Shown: positions 53,557 to 62,957, counted from the stretch's first letter. The stretch: DNA of 64,000 nucleotides from Pseudolactococcus laudensis (GCF_013449735.1 NZ_JACBNY010000003.1:62001-126000), one strand, 5' to 3'. Numbers and translations: made by a program. Notes: a model not told the origin generated them from the sequence alone.

Positions 53557-54648
53557 ATGAGAAAACTTGGCATTTCTATTTATCCAGAACGCAGCACATT
53601 TGAAAAGGATAAAGCTTATCTTGATTTAGCGCATCAATATGGTTTTAAGCGCGTCTTTACAAGCCTACTCGAAATCAATGGTGATAAGGATGAAGTTCTT
53701 GCAGTTTTTAAAAAGCCTGTTGACTATGCCAATTCACTTGGCATGGAAGTGATGGTGGACATTAACCCTGCGCTTTTTGAACAGCTTGGTGTGTCATACG
53801 ATGACTTATCATTTTTCAATGATATGGGAGCTGATGGTATCCGTTTAGACCTTGGTTTTACGGGCGCTGAAGAAGCGAAAATGACACGTAATCCTTATGG
53901 TATCAAGGTTGAAATCAACATGAGTCAAGGGACTAACTATGTGGATAATATTATGAGCTATTCACCAAACCCTGAACTTCTATTGGGTAGCCATAATTTC
54001 TATCCAATGCGTTATTCTGGTTTGGCTTTGGACCACTTTATTTATTGCACCAAGAAATTTAATCAATATAACTTAAATACCATGGCGTTTGTTAATTCAC
54101 ATGATGCGACATTTGGTCCTTGGCCTTTCAGCGATGGTCTTGTCAGTCTTGAACGTCACCGTGATTTGGATATTGCGACACAAGTTAAGCATATGAAGTT
54201 ATTGGGTGGTATCAATGATATTACAATAGCAAATGCTTACGCAAGTGAAGCAGAAATCAAAGCAATGAGCGAGGCTTTCTTTGCTGCTGAACCTGCTTTG
54301 AAAATTGTACCAAGTGCATCAATTACAGACAATGAACGTATCGTCCTGTTTGAGAGCGAGCATAGTTATCGTGGTGACCGAAGTGAATATATCTTACGCT
54401 CAACCATGACACGTGTGTGGCATAAAGACAAAGAATTCCCAGCACATGATACGAGGGATATTAAACGTGGTGATATCTTGATTGGCAATGTCGAATTTGG
54501 CCAATACAAGGGTGAAACACAAATTGCGCTTAAAGATATGCCAAATCAAGGTCAAATCAATGTTGTCGGTCGTATTTCTGATGATGAATTGTTCTTGCTC
54601 GACTATATCAAACCTTGGAGCGGTTTCACGTTTGAAGAAGTGAAATAA
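53557..54648 (+). CDS. mupG: MupG-family 6-phospho-N-acetylmuramidase (DUF871)
   Basis: Cleaves MurNAc-6-phosphate-GlcNAc in cell-wall recycling. The 363 residues comprise an N-terminal TIM barrel (LGISIYPERSTFEKDKAYLDL, VMVDINPALFEQLG, GADGIRLDLGF, LGSHNFYPMRYSGL) and a C-terminal beta barrel of about 110 residues (RSTMTRVWHKDKEFPAHDTRDI). This matches MupG and DUF871. A GGAGGAAAC ribosome site precedes the ATG. The PTS and MurQ genes that usually accompany it are not in the window. A cre-like site suggests catabolite control. Confidence 0.9.
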   Translation: MRKLGISIYPERSTFEKDKAYLDLAHQYGFKRVFTSLLEINGDKDEVLAVFKKPVDYANSLGMEVMVDINPALFEQLGVSYDDLSFFNDMGADGIRLDLGFTGAEEAKMTRNPYGIKVEINMSQGTNYVDNIMSYSPNPELLLGSHNFYPMRYSGLALDHFIYCTKKFNQYNLNTMAFVNSHDATFGPWPFSDGLVSLERHRDLDIATQVKHMKLLGGINDITIANAYASEAEIKAMSEAFFAAEPALKIVPSASITDNERIVLFESEHSYRGDRSEYILRSTMTRVWHKDKEFPAHDTRDIKRGDILIGNVEFGQYKGETQIALKDMPNQGQINVVGRISDDELFLLDYIKPWSGFTFEEVK

Positions 54649-54661
54649 GCTTGAAGGTATC

Positions 54662-54697
54662 AAAAAAACAGGTAACGTTTATTGTTATCTGTTTTTT
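54662..54697. terminator. Bidirectional terminator between mupG and the response regulator gene
   Basis: AAAAAACAGGTAAC pairs with GTTATCTGTTTTTT (one G-T pair); T runs on both strands. Confidence 0.9.
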
Positions 54698-54716
54698 GCT
54701 TGTCTTTTTTCTAGAT

Positions 54717-55358
54717 TCAGCTACCATTTTTAGTCGTCAGATAAAATATAGCTAATTGTGTGCGGTCACGCAAATTTAATTTGTCAAGGATGGTACTTAA
54801 ATAGTTGCGAATTGTGCCTTCACTTAGGAACATTTGAACCGAGATTTCCTTATTACTGAGTCCATCTGCGACGAGGCCGATTAATTGATATTCTTTGGCA
54901 GTCAGACTGTAATCTTCATAATTAAATTTCGCTTGTGGGTCAGGCTGTTTTGTGTGTAGAAGTCCTGGTATTTTAGCAATTATTTCTGTACCAAAGACGG
55001 TTTGAGATTTGCTGACAGCATTTAAGGCGGGGACGATGCTGCTATAATCCTGTTTGATAAGATAGCCTTTAACACCGTATTTGAGTGCCTGAATAATATA
55101 CTCGTCGTCTGAGAAAGTGATCAAAAGTAAGATTTTAGCATCTGGGTATTGAGATAGAATCGTTTTTGCAGCATCTAATCCGGTCATTTCTGTCATTCGA
55201 ATATCCATGAGTAAGATATCCGGTTTGAGTGTTTCAAAGAGTTGAATTGCCTCGCTGCCATCGTGGCCAACGCCTACAACGTCAATTTTGTCGACTTCTA
55301 AAATCATTTTTAAAGCGCTAGTGATGAGGGCATCATCATCCACGATTAAGACACGCAT
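54717..55358 (-). CDS. NarL-family response regulator, LnrK-like
   Basis: A 213-residue regulator: receiver with acidic D7-D9, phosphate acceptor D52 in ILLMDIRMTEMTGLD, Lys near 105 in GYLIKQDYSS, and a LuxR-type helix-turn-helix at about 148-205 (LTAKEYQLIGLVADGLSNKEIS). It pairs with the kinase gene 47 bases upstream on the same strand. The genes face away from an ABC-2 transporter, the arrangement of LnrJK-LnrLMN. It probably controls that transporter. Confidence 0.9.
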   Translation of the reverse strand: MRVLIVDDDALITSALKMILEVDKIDVVGVGHDGSEAIQLFETLKPDILLMDIRMTEMTGLDAAKTILSQYPDAKILLLITFSDDEYIIQALKYGVKGYLIKQDYSSIVPALNAVSKSQTVFGTEIIAKIPGLLHTKQPDPQAKFNYEDYSLTAKEYQLIGLVADGLSNKEISVQMFLSEGTIRNYLSTILDKLNLRDRTQLAIFYLTTKNGS

Positions 55359-55405
55359 ATAGGGTACTTCTTTCTGTATTTATTTGTATTCAATCTTAAA
55401 TTCTG

Positions 55406-56509
55406 TTAATGTTTGGGTATTTTGATATAGATTCTAAAGCCATTTTGGCTGTAAAAAGTGATGCTGCCTTTTAATTTTTTTACGCGCTCAGCCATATTTA
55501 TCAAGCCGATACCAGGTGTGTCGCTATTAAGTGGGTTAGTAGGCATATCAGGTGAGAGCCTTGTTCCATTATCTTCAATGATGACCTGGTAGAGTGCCTC
55601 AGATTCAGAGACGGTTAATCGAACAAGCGTGGCATCACTATGTTTGATGGTATTATTGAGTGCCTCTTTGACAATGGCAATGACATTATATTTAACATCA
55701 CGTGGGATGGTTTTTGCCATGTGATATGAAAAATCGACGGAACAAAAAGTAAAATTTGTGATAAGCTCTTCAAGTGTTTTTTCAAGGTCTACAGCATCAT
55801 CGTGCAAATCATGGACACTTTTTCGGATACTGTCCATCGCCTCCCCTAGGGAACTATCAAGGCTATCAAAAGGCTCACGGAGATTGCTAATGTGATTTGT
55901 CATCCTCATCGCACCCGTAATTAAAATGGCGCGAGATAATAGATGACCGACATTATCATGAATCTCACGTGCGATACGATTCCGTTCTTTTAGGGTTGCG
56001 GCATAAATCTCATAGTCTTGTTTGTCTCTCAAGGTACGGTTTTTATCCTGTAATAAAAGCGTGAGTTCAGTACTATCATCTCGCGTTTTTTGAAGACTAT
56101 TTGTCAGCGTGTCTATTTGGCGTGTTTTTTCAGCAGCATAGGCTGCTAAGATTAGACCAGTAGCTAGGAAAGTACCTATTGGAAAAAGTGGTAAGATAGC
56201 GCTATGGTAGACCAAATACATCATCAGCAGCAAACTGATAACAAGTAACAATTTATTTTGTCGTGATATTAAATGATAGATGATAAGTGGTAAAAAAAGT
56301 AGACATAGTGGACAGAAGAAGGAAAAAGCGAGAAATAGACCAGTGAAAATCAAATGTCGCCATAAATCAGTTGTTTCTGTTAGTGTCATTAAAGCAAGGT
56401 ATATGATGGCAATAAGCAGCGCAATGACAAGCGAAGTATCTACTTTAATTGTACAAGCCAAAGCTAGACTGTAAATCATCAAGATGACCTGGTCGTTTAC
56501 ACGTCGCAT
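55406..56509 (-). CDS. Sensor histidine kinase, LnrJ-like
   Basis: A 367-residue HisKA_3 kinase. Four or five membrane helices occupy the first 125 residues with short connecting loops. A coiled-coil linker (130-165) follows. The acceptor is H184 in RNRIAREIHDNVGHL. The N box is KEALNNTIKHSDA, with GIGLINMAERVKKLKGS near the end. It is related to DesK/LiaS-type kinases. A GGAGAA ribosome site lies eight bases before the ATG, and TGTAAAAT near 56565 is a possible -10. Confidence 0.9.
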   Translation of the reverse strand: MRRVNDQVILMIYSLALACTIKVDTSLVIALLIAIIYLALMTLTETTDLWRHLIFTGLFLAFSFFCPLCLLFLPLIIYHLISRQNKLLLVISLLLMMYLVYHSAILPLFPIGTFLATGLILAAYAAEKTRQIDTLTNSLQKTRDDSTELTLLLQDKNRTLRDKQDYEIYAATLKERNRIAREIHDNVGHLLSRAILITGAMRMTNHISNLREPFDSLDSSLGEAMDSIRKSVHDLHDDAVDLEKTLEELITNFTFCSVDFSYHMAKTIPRDVKYNVIAIVKEALNNTIKHSDATLVRLTVSESEALYQVIIEDNGTRLSPDMPTNPLNSDTPGIGLINMAERVKKLKGSITFYSQNGFRIYIKIPKH

Positions 56510-56613
56510 GTCTATTCTCCATTCTTAATTAATTTTGAGTTTTTATTGGTTACTCCATTTTACACTGTATTTGTTCTAAAATCTAGTGATTTCTAAGATG
56601 ATGCAATAGGTGA

Positions 56614-56639
56614 TGACATTTGTCACTTAATTTACTGAC
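56614..56639. promoter_or_regulatory. Candidate operator in the divergent kinase-transporter region
   Basis: TGACA-TT-TGTCA (56614-56625) is a perfect inverted repeat, followed by another TGACA half-site at 56635-56639. It lies about 50 bases upstream of the transporter -10 (TATAAT 56672-56677). It is a plausible binding site for the adjacent response regulator. Confidence 0.5.
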
Positions 56640-56715
56640 ATCTAACACTTACTTTGCCTTGGATGATTAGTTATAATAAAAGTATAAATAAATGATTTTT
56701 TAGGAGGTAATTCTC

Positions 56716-57645
56716 ATGATTCATATTGAAAATTTAGTAAAACGATACGGTGATGTTTTAGCGCTTGACCACTTAAATTTGGCTATCAAAGAAGGTGAGA
56801 TATTCGGCTTGCTTGGCCCCAATGGATCGGGCAAAACGACTGCGATTAACTGTTTGTTAGCCTTGCTGAAATATGATAAGGGCGACATCACTATTTTTGA
56901 AAAACCGATGCGTGTTGACAGTTATGACATAAAACAAGAGATTGGGATTGTCATGCAGAATGTCGCTGTTTTTGAGCAGATGACAGTTTATGAAAATATT
57001 GACTATTTTTGTGGCTTGTATGTGAAAGATAAGACAAGACGTCAAAAAATGGTTCAAGAGGCGATTGAGTTTGTTGGACTGTCAGATTATGTCAAAATGT
57101 TTCCTAAAAAATTATCAGGCGGCTTATTACGTCGCTTGAATATTGCTTGTGGTATTGCGCATAAACCCAAACTCATTATTTTAGATGAGCCGACGGTAGC
57201 TGTCGATCCTCAAAGTCGCAACAATATTTTAGAAGGTATTCAAGAGTTGAATCGTCAAGGGACAACGGTGATTTATACTTCTCACTATATGGAAGAGGTG
57301 GAACAAATCTGCACAAGGATTGCCATTATTGACCATGGTCGTGTGATTGCTGAAGGCTCAAGTGAAGAGTTGAAGAGCTTACTTAAGGTCGGTGAAACGA
57401 TTAGCATAGACGATATTGTTTTAGAAGAATCTGATTTAGCAGCAATTCATAGCTTACCGCATGTCTTAGATTTGAGTTATCAGGGACGAACTTTAATGAT
57501 TCGCTGCACGGGTTCCCAGCACAATTTGGTGCGAATTCTTGCACATTTACAGGCACAAGAGATTGCATTTGGTCGCGTTTTGTCGGAATTGCCAACCTTA
57601 AATGATGTCTTTTTAGAAATTACTGGAAAGCAACTTCGGGATTGA
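56716..57645 (+). CDS. ABC-2 transporter ATP-binding protein, LnrL-like
   Basis: The nucleotide-binding subunit of an exporter. It has 309 residues. Walker A is GPNGSGKT (34-41), Q loop VMQNV near 82, signature KLSGGLLRRL near 133, Walker B LIILDEPTVAVDP near 153 and the switch His in YTSHYMEE near 193. The extra C-terminal ~90 residues are typical of DrrA/LnrL-type drug exporters. The ribosome site is TAGGAGG. It lies with two permease genes downstream. Confidence 0.92.
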   Translation: MIHIENLVKRYGDVLALDHLNLAIKEGEIFGLLGPNGSGKTTAINCLLALLKYDKGDITIFEKPMRVDSYDIKQEIGIVMQNVAVFEQMTVYENIDYFCGLYVKDKTRRQKMVQEAIEFVGLSDYVKMFPKKLSGGLLRRLNIACGIAHKPKLIILDEPTVAVDPQSRNNILEGIQELNRQGTTVIYTSHYMEEVEQICTRIAIIDHGRVIAEGSSEELKSLLKVGETISIDDIVLEESDLAAIHSLPHVLDLSYQGRTLMIRCTGSQHNLVRILAHLQAQEIAFGRVLSELPTLNDVFLEITGKQLRD

Positions 57646-57720
57646 TGACTGGTGTATGATAATGAGAGATGAAATAGATATGAAACAAGTAAAAATAAAG
57701 CGTAGGAGGGAGGAACAAGC

Positions 57721-58854
57721 ATGAGACATTTATTGATCTATCGCTTAAAACAAACTTTGGGAGAACGGACAATTCTTTTTTGGACGATTGCTTTTCCGAT
57801 GATTTTAGGTACTTTTTTCTTCATGGCTTTTGGGAATTTAGCTAAGAATGAAGAAGTTGCAACCGAAATTCCGATTGCCATGGTTGTAAGCAATCAGTCA
57901 GCTCAGACCGAAACACAAAAAGCTTTCCTAACTGAGATGCAAAAAGAAAAATTGATTACGATTAAGTCTTATCCAACAGAAAAAGTAGCCAAGGAAAAAT
58001 TAGAGGATGGCAAAATTAGCGGTTTATTTTATCTTGGACAAGATTTAAGTCTGACGGTGACAAAATCTAGCTTGAGTACCAGTATTTTAAAGGTTGTTTT
58101 GGACAGCTACAATAAAAATGTCGCCATGATTTCCGATATTGCTAAAGCACATCCTGAAAACCTCCCAGCAGCCATTGCTGCAATGTCTGATTTGAAACCA
58201 GCTGTTAAAGCTGTGGCGCCTAATGGTAAAACAACGTCGAGCTTTATGCAATACTTTTTTGCACTAATTGCTTACGCTTGTTTATCAGGTATCTTTTTAG
58301 GCGTGAACAATAGCTTTGAAACTCAAGCCAATCTTTCAGCCTTGGGTGCAAGAAGAAGTATTTCGCCAACGCCAAAACTTACTTTAATTTTAGTTGATTT
58401 CATGACGATTTTGACGGTTGATTTTATCAGTGTCTTGCTATTAACGCTTTATATTACGAAAGGATTTGGCATTAGTTTAGGCGATAATATGTTAGGAATT
58501 ATTGTGACGGTACTGATGGGCTGTGTGATTGGTGTTTCCTTAGGTATCGTATTAGGTGCCTCTAATCACGCCTCAAGAAATCTAAAAATGGGATTGACCG
58601 TTGCTTTGACTTTGGTACCGTCATTTTTTGCGGGTTTGATGTTTGAAAATATGGGGATTATTGTCGAAGAGTACTTCCCTCTACTCAATCGTATTAATCC
58701 TGCCGCACTTTTGGCTGATGCCTTTTATTGTTTGAGTGTCTATGATAATCCAGCTCGCTATGCTAGAGATATGTGGATCTTGGCGATAATGAGTGTCGTC
58801 TGTATTGCCTTAGCTTTTAGTCTATTAAGGAGGGAGCGTTATGACAGTATTTAA
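57721..58854 (+). CDS. ABC-2 transporter permease, LnrM-like
   Basis: Permease subunit of 377 residues with about six helices. One N-terminal helix at about 18-38 is followed by an extracellular domain (about 45-175), then five helices from about 178 to the end. The extracellular loop has DLKPAVKAVAPNGKTTSSFMQ before the first core helix. The ribosome site is GGAGGGAGG. Its stop overlaps the next permease by 14 bases. The paired permeases and ATPase fit the LnrLMN arrangement. Confidence 0.88.
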   Translation: MRHLLIYRLKQTLGERTILFWTIAFPMILGTFFFMAFGNLAKNEEVATEIPIAMVVSNQSAQTETQKAFLTEMQKEKLITIKSYPTEKVAKEKLEDGKISGLFYLGQDLSLTVTKSSLSTSILKVVLDSYNKNVAMISDIAKAHPENLPAAIAAMSDLKPAVKAVAPNGKTTSSFMQYFFALIAYACLSGIFLGVNNSFETQANLSALGARRSISPTPKLTLILVDFMTILTVDFISVLLLTLYITKGFGISLGDNMLGIIVTVLMGCVIGVSLGIVLGASNHASRNLKMGLTVALTLVPSFFAGLMFENMGIIVEEYFPLLNRINPAALLADAFYCLSVYDNPARYARDMWILAIMSVVCIALAFSLLRRERYDSI

Positions 58855-60006
58855 AGGATTTCTACTTTTACTCAAACGAGATGCCAAATCTGTTAGTCTC
58901 TATCTTGTTATTTTCATAGCTATAGCTGTTATGACCCAATTATCAATGGGGGATAATCAATCAACATCTACCTTCAAAAGCATGAGCACACGCATTGCGA
59001 TAGAGGATAAAGATCAGAGTGAACTTTCTAAAAATCTGGTGAACTATCTTGAAAAAACACAAAGTGTTAAAAATGATTTGACTATCAGTACTCCTGATAT
59101 GATTCAAGAAAATCTCTATTATAGTAATGTTTACAGTGTCATCAAAATTCCGAAAGGCTTTGAAAAAGACTATTTTGACAAGCAAACACCCTTAACCCTG
59201 ATAAATAAACCAGGATTTGATAGTACCTATGTGACTAGTCAAGTAGACCAATTTCTAAGAAGTGTTAAAGTCATTCATGAAAGTGGTGATACTGTGGCGC
59301 AAGCCGTTCAAAAAGTTCAGCGCTATGACAGCCAAAAGTCCAGAGTCACGCTGATTGCCCAAAATAAAAGTGGTGGCGAAATGCCCTATCATAATTATCT
59401 TTTCCAATATCTGCCTTATATTTTGATTTCTATGACCAGCTATTCGCTCGGCATCATCTTAATCATCTATGCGGAACCAGATAAGAAAAGAAGAATGCTT
59501 TGCGCTCCAGTTTCTTATCGGTCTATGAATTTACAGCTCATGCTAGGTGCAGCAGTCATCGGTACTGGTCTCTGGTTGACTTGTGGGGTTGCACTACCGA
59601 TTATTTTAAGTGCCAAGGCATTTTTGGCAGACCCTAACCTCCCCTATTATTTGCTCAATGTCGGTTTGATGATCTTGGTTTCGTTGGCACTTTCATTCTT
59701 GATGAGTAAACTTATCCAAAGGGTCAATATCATCTCAAGCGTCACCAATGTTCTTACCTTGGGGATGGGGTTTCTCTGTGGGGTGTTTGTCCCACTATCT
59801 GTTTTAAGTCCTGCTATTAAAAAATAACGCAATTTTTACCGGTTTATTGGTATGAAGTGACGAATGAACTCATTGGTTATCAGACGACTTTCAATGCCTC
59901 GCAAAAAATGGCACTTTATAAAGGCTTTGGTATTCAACTATTGTTCGTCATTGCATTGCTGAGTCTAGGCATGCTAATTGGCAAGTTGAGAGAGCAGAAA
60001 ATTTAG
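58841..60006 (+). pseudogene. ABC-2 transporter permease, LnrN-like, frameshifted near the 3' end
   Basis: The first frame encodes 328 residues with the same architecture as the preceding permease, starting at ATG 58841 after AAGGAGGG. It ends at TAA 59825-59827, just after a run of six A (59819-59824). The +1 frame from 59827 continues without a stop for 59 codons to TAG at 60006, encoding TQFLPVYWYEVTNE and the final helix LLFVIALLSLGMLIGKL, with a basic end, as expected for the last part of such permeases. One extra A would restore a 388-residue protein. It could be a real lesion, slippage on the A tract or a base-calling error. Confidence 0.82.
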
Positions 60007-60024
60007 CCAAAATGCTAAGATAAG

Positions 60025-60055
60025 AAATAAAATCCTCCGGGGTTTTATTTTTTTT
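60025..60055 (+). terminator. ABC-2 operon terminator
   Basis: AAATAAAATCC-TCC-GGGGTTTTATTT followed by T. Confidence 0.88.
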
Positions 60056-60098
60056 ATGGCGGCCATAATCTTTCATGATGATGCAGACAAATGAAGTA

Positions 60099-60107
60099 TG
60101 ATAAAAT
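60099..60107 (+). promoter_or_regulatory. Promoter of the amino-acid importer operon
   Basis: TGATAAAAT, extended -10. The next stop-to-start gap is 40 bases with AAAAAAGGGGA as ribosome site. Confidence 0.55.
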
Positions 60108-60146
60108 AAAAATATCTTAATGAATAGAAAAAAGGGGATTTTTTTG

Positions 60147-61007
60147 ATGAAAAAATATAAAAAAATAATCGTGTCAGGTTTAATTTTAAGTGCAGCAGTT
60201 GCCCTTGCAGCTTGTGGGAAATCGTCATCAACTGCGACATCTGAGACATCAAAAAATGATAAAGTTACGACTATTACAGTTGCAACCGATGCAGATACGA
60301 AACCCTTCACTTTTTCTGAGAATGATCAACCGACAGGTTATGACATTGAAGTGGCGCGTGCGGTATTTAAAGAATTACCAGAATATAAACTCAAAGTAGA
60401 AGTGACTGACTTTGATAGTGTGATTGCAGGTGTAGACTCAGGTCGCTATCAGTTTGCGGCTAATGATATTGGTTGGCGAGAAGAACGAGCTGAAAAGTAT
60501 TACTTCTCAGCCCCCTTGTCTAAATCGAATAATGCAGTTGCTGTGAAGTCAGATGTTAAAGTCAAAACCTTGGGTGATTTAGCTGGGAAATCTACAGAAG
60601 TACTTCCATCAGCAAATTACACCACCATTTTATCCAAATATAATGAGGCAAATCCGGATAAACAAGTTAAACTTAATTATGTCGATGGTAGCTATCCAAC
60701 AGCTAGCCGATTAGCAGATGTTGACTCTGGAAAGATAGATTTTCTTTTATACGATGCGATTTCGCTTAAAACAATTATCAAGGATAAGGGGTTGGACGAT
60801 TTGAAGGTGGTTAATATCGCCTCAGAATCAACAGATTCTCACGATGGTTTTGAGTATTTCTTATTTACCAAGGATGCACAAGGCAAGGAATTGAAAACTA
60901 AGGTTGACAAGGTCTTGAAAAAGCTAGAGGCAAATGGTACACTCAAAGAGTTATCAGAAAAATATTTTGGTGGTGATTTTGTGCCATCAGCTGATGCCTA
61001 TAAATAA
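60147..61007 (+). CDS. Amino-acid ABC transporter substrate-binding lipoprotein
   Basis: Family-3 solute-binding protein of 286 residues. The N-terminus is a lipoprotein signal: MKKYKKI, hydrophobic stretch, lipobox LAAC with lipidated Cys at 23, then Ser/Thr-rich linker. Core motifs: GYDIEVARAVFKELPEY near 68, DFDSVIAGVDSGRYQFAANDI near 92, and DFLLYDAI near 195. The start chosen is ATG 60147 with AAGGGGA upstream; an in-frame ATG at 60120 would bury the signal peptide. It is polar amino-acid or cystine type; the precise ligand is unknown. Confidence 0.92.
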   Translation: MKKYKKIIVSGLILSAAVALAACGKSSSTATSETSKNDKVTTITVATDADTKPFTFSENDQPTGYDIEVARAVFKELPEYKLKVEVTDFDSVIAGVDSGRYQFAANDIGWREERAEKYYFSAPLSKSNNAVAVKSDVKVKTLGDLAGKSTEVLPSANYTTILSKYNEANPDKQVKLNYVDGSYPTASRLADVDSGKIDFLLYDAISLKTIIKDKGLDDLKVVNIASESTDSHDGFEYFLFTKDAQGKELKTKVDKVLKKLEANGTLKELSEKYFGGDFVPSADAYK

Positions 61008-61072
61008 TCTGAATTATAAAAAAGGGTGTCATCGTCATCAGCCCGAAAAAGTATAGAAAGTTTTGATATACC

Positions 61073-61975
61073 ATGAAAAAAGCAAGCAAAATAGCCTTCG
61101 GGATATTGGCAGTCTTTGTGTTAACAATTGTGATTGTAAGTGTCACGGTCAAAGGGCAGTACACGTTTACTGAGTTCTGGACCATGTTTTTTGACAAGAT
61201 TTTTAACTGGAATGCCTTTATTAGTGCCTTTAAGCCTATCATCAGTCGGGTTCCAACATCCTTTATTATCACCTTGATTGCCATGGCGATAGGCCTTGTT
61301 TTAGGCTTACTTTTAGCCTTAATCAAGCTAAATCGAATTCCTGTTTTAGACCAAATCCGTGCGCTCGCAGTTAGTTTTATTCGCGGGACGCCGATTTATG
61401 TGCAACTTTTATTGACTTATACTGGCATTCCTTTGATTCTCAAAGCGATTAACCTTAATTATGGCATGGCTTATAATATCAATGATATTTCGCCGATGCT
61501 TTTTGTCATTTTAACCTTTGCTTTTAATGAGGCAGCTTATAATTCTGAAACGATACGTGCAGCGATTGAGTCTGTCGATGTTGGTCAGATTGAGGCAGCA
61601 AAATCACTCGGTATGACTAATTTTCAAGTTTTTAAACGCGTGACATTGCCAGAAGCAGCAACAGTTGCTGTTGCACCCCTCGGGAATGCGCTCATGGGCT
61701 TACTCAAAGGGACATCTCTTGCCTTTGTTGCAGGTGTCATTGAAATGACCGCTGAAGCTAAAATCATCGGTGGTTCAAGTTTCCGCGTTTTCGAAAGTTA
61801 CCTCGCCGTCGCACTCGTTTACTGGGCCATTAACCTCGTCTTTGAAAATTTGATTAGATTATTAGAGCGAAAATTACAGATTACACCGAAACAAAAAAAT
61901 AAACGCCACTTAATCCCAACAGGAAATCCCTTTGAACAAGGTTCTGTGGACAATGGTGGAGGAGATGCCGTATGA
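61073..61975 (+). CDS. Amino-acid ABC transporter permease
   Basis: HisM/GlnP-type inner-membrane permease of 300 residues with about five to six helices. The EAA motif is seen as EAAKSLGMTNFQVFKRVTLPEA near 181, and the preceding RGTPIYVQLLLTYTGIP is characteristic of polar amino-acid permeases. The N-terminal hydrophobic segment may be an extra helix. It is 65 bases after the binding-protein gene and overlaps the ATPase by four bases (ATGA). A weak ribosome site near AGAAAG. Confidence 0.92.
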   Translation: MKKASKIAFGILAVFVLTIVIVSVTVKGQYTFTEFWTMFFDKIFNWNAFISAFKPIISRVPTSFIITLIAMAIGLVLGLLLALIKLNRIPVLDQIRALAVSFIRGTPIYVQLLLTYTGIPLILKAINLNYGMAYNINDISPMLFVILTFAFNEAAYNSETIRAAIESVDVGQIEAAKSLGMTNFQVFKRVTLPEAATVAVAPLGNALMGLLKGTSLAFVAGVIEMTAEAKIIGGSSFRVFESYLAVALVYWAINLVFENLIRLLERKLQITPKQKNKRHLIPTGNPFEQGSVDNGGGDAV

Positions 61976-62733
61976 CCATCAAACTTTCAAATCTATATAA
62001 AAAATTTGGTGACACTGTCGTCTTGGATGATGTGTCATTAGAAATTGAGCCAGGTGATGTAATTGCACTGATTGGGGCGTCTGGAGCTGGTAAATCGACT
62101 TTTTTGCGCTCGATTAATTATCTAGAAGCGCCGGATTCAGGTCATGTTGATATTGACGATTTGCATCTCGATTTTGCGAATATCAGTAAAGAGGATATTC
62201 TTAAACTTCGACGTAAAACGGCCATGGTCTTTCAACAGTTCAATCTATTTGAGCGTCGAACAGCACTTGAAAATGTCATGGAAGGCTTAATACAAGTCAA
62301 AAAACTAGATAAAGCAACTGCAGCGGAACAAGCCGCGCAAGAACTCATCAAGGTTGGTCTATCAGATCGGATGGCTTATTATCCGAAATTTTTATCAGGT
62401 GGTCAAAAGCAACGTGTCGGGATTGCGAGAGCACTAGCTATGAAACCAGAGTTGTTACTCTTAGATGAACCAACATCTGCTCTTGATCCAGAATTGGTTA
62501 GTGAAGTGCAGGAGTCAATCATTCAAGCCGCTAAATCAGGTCAGACCATGATTATCGTTAGTCACGAGATGGATTTTGTTTATAATGTAGCGAGTAAAGT
62601 GATTTTTTTAGAACAGGGGAAAATCATAGAATCTGGCACGCCTGAAGACGTCTTTTACGCGCCAAAACATCCAAGAACGAAAGAATTTCTTGCGCGCCAC
62701 ACTAAAAATCTCGTAATAGGGAGTTTTCTTTAA
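61972..62733 (+). CDS. Amino-acid ABC transporter ATP-binding protein
   Basis: GlnQ/HisP-type ATPase of 253 residues. Walker A is GASGAGKST near 35, Q loop VFQQFNLF near 84, signature LSGGQKQRVGIARAL near 141, Walker B LLLLDEPTSALDP near 162 and switch IVSHEMDF near 198. It is coupled to the permease by ATGA with GGAGGAGA upstream. The following small gene overlaps its stop by one base. Confidence 0.95.
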   Translation: MTIKLSNLYKKFGDTVVLDDVSLEIEPGDVIALIGASGAGKSTFLRSINYLEAPDSGHVDIDDLHLDFANISKEDILKLRRKTAMVFQQFNLFERRTALENVMEGLIQVKKLDKATAAEQAAQELIKVGLSDRMAYYPKFLSGGQKQRVGIARALAMKPELLLLDEPTSALDPELVSEVQESIIQAAKSGQTMIIVSHEMDFVYNVASKVIFLEQGKIIESGTPEDVFYAPKHPRTKEFLARHTKNLVIGSFL

Positions 62734-62957
62734 TGCAAGCTATTTTAGCCATTTATCTTAAATCTTTGTTGATCTCAGCTGTCGTTGTGTTAATTCTCAG
62801 TGGCCTCTATATGTTAGGCACCATTTCCCGAAATTATGATAAGCCTTTAAGTGTTCGACAAAATAAAATTTTTGATGTCTTGTTGATTGATATCTTAACA
62901 ATTCCAATCTTGAGTTTTGCTGTTTTGGCTATCTTGATTATTTTGAAGTCTAGATGA
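62733..62957 (+). CDS. Small membrane protein coupled to the amino-acid importer
   Basis: 74 residues, two membrane helices at about 7-29 and 47-70, joined by a basic loop (RNYDKPLSVRQNKIFD). ATG 62733 overlaps the ATPase stop (TAATG) and ATAGGGAG lies eight bases upstream, so translation is probably coupled. I do not recognise the family. It might be an accessory subunit of the importer, since the pattern of an overlapping small gene at the end of an operon suggests a shared role. Confidence 0.7.
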   Translation: MQAILAIYLKSLLISAVVVLILSGLYMLGTISRNYDKPLSVRQNKIFDVLLIDILTIPILSFAVLAILIILKSR

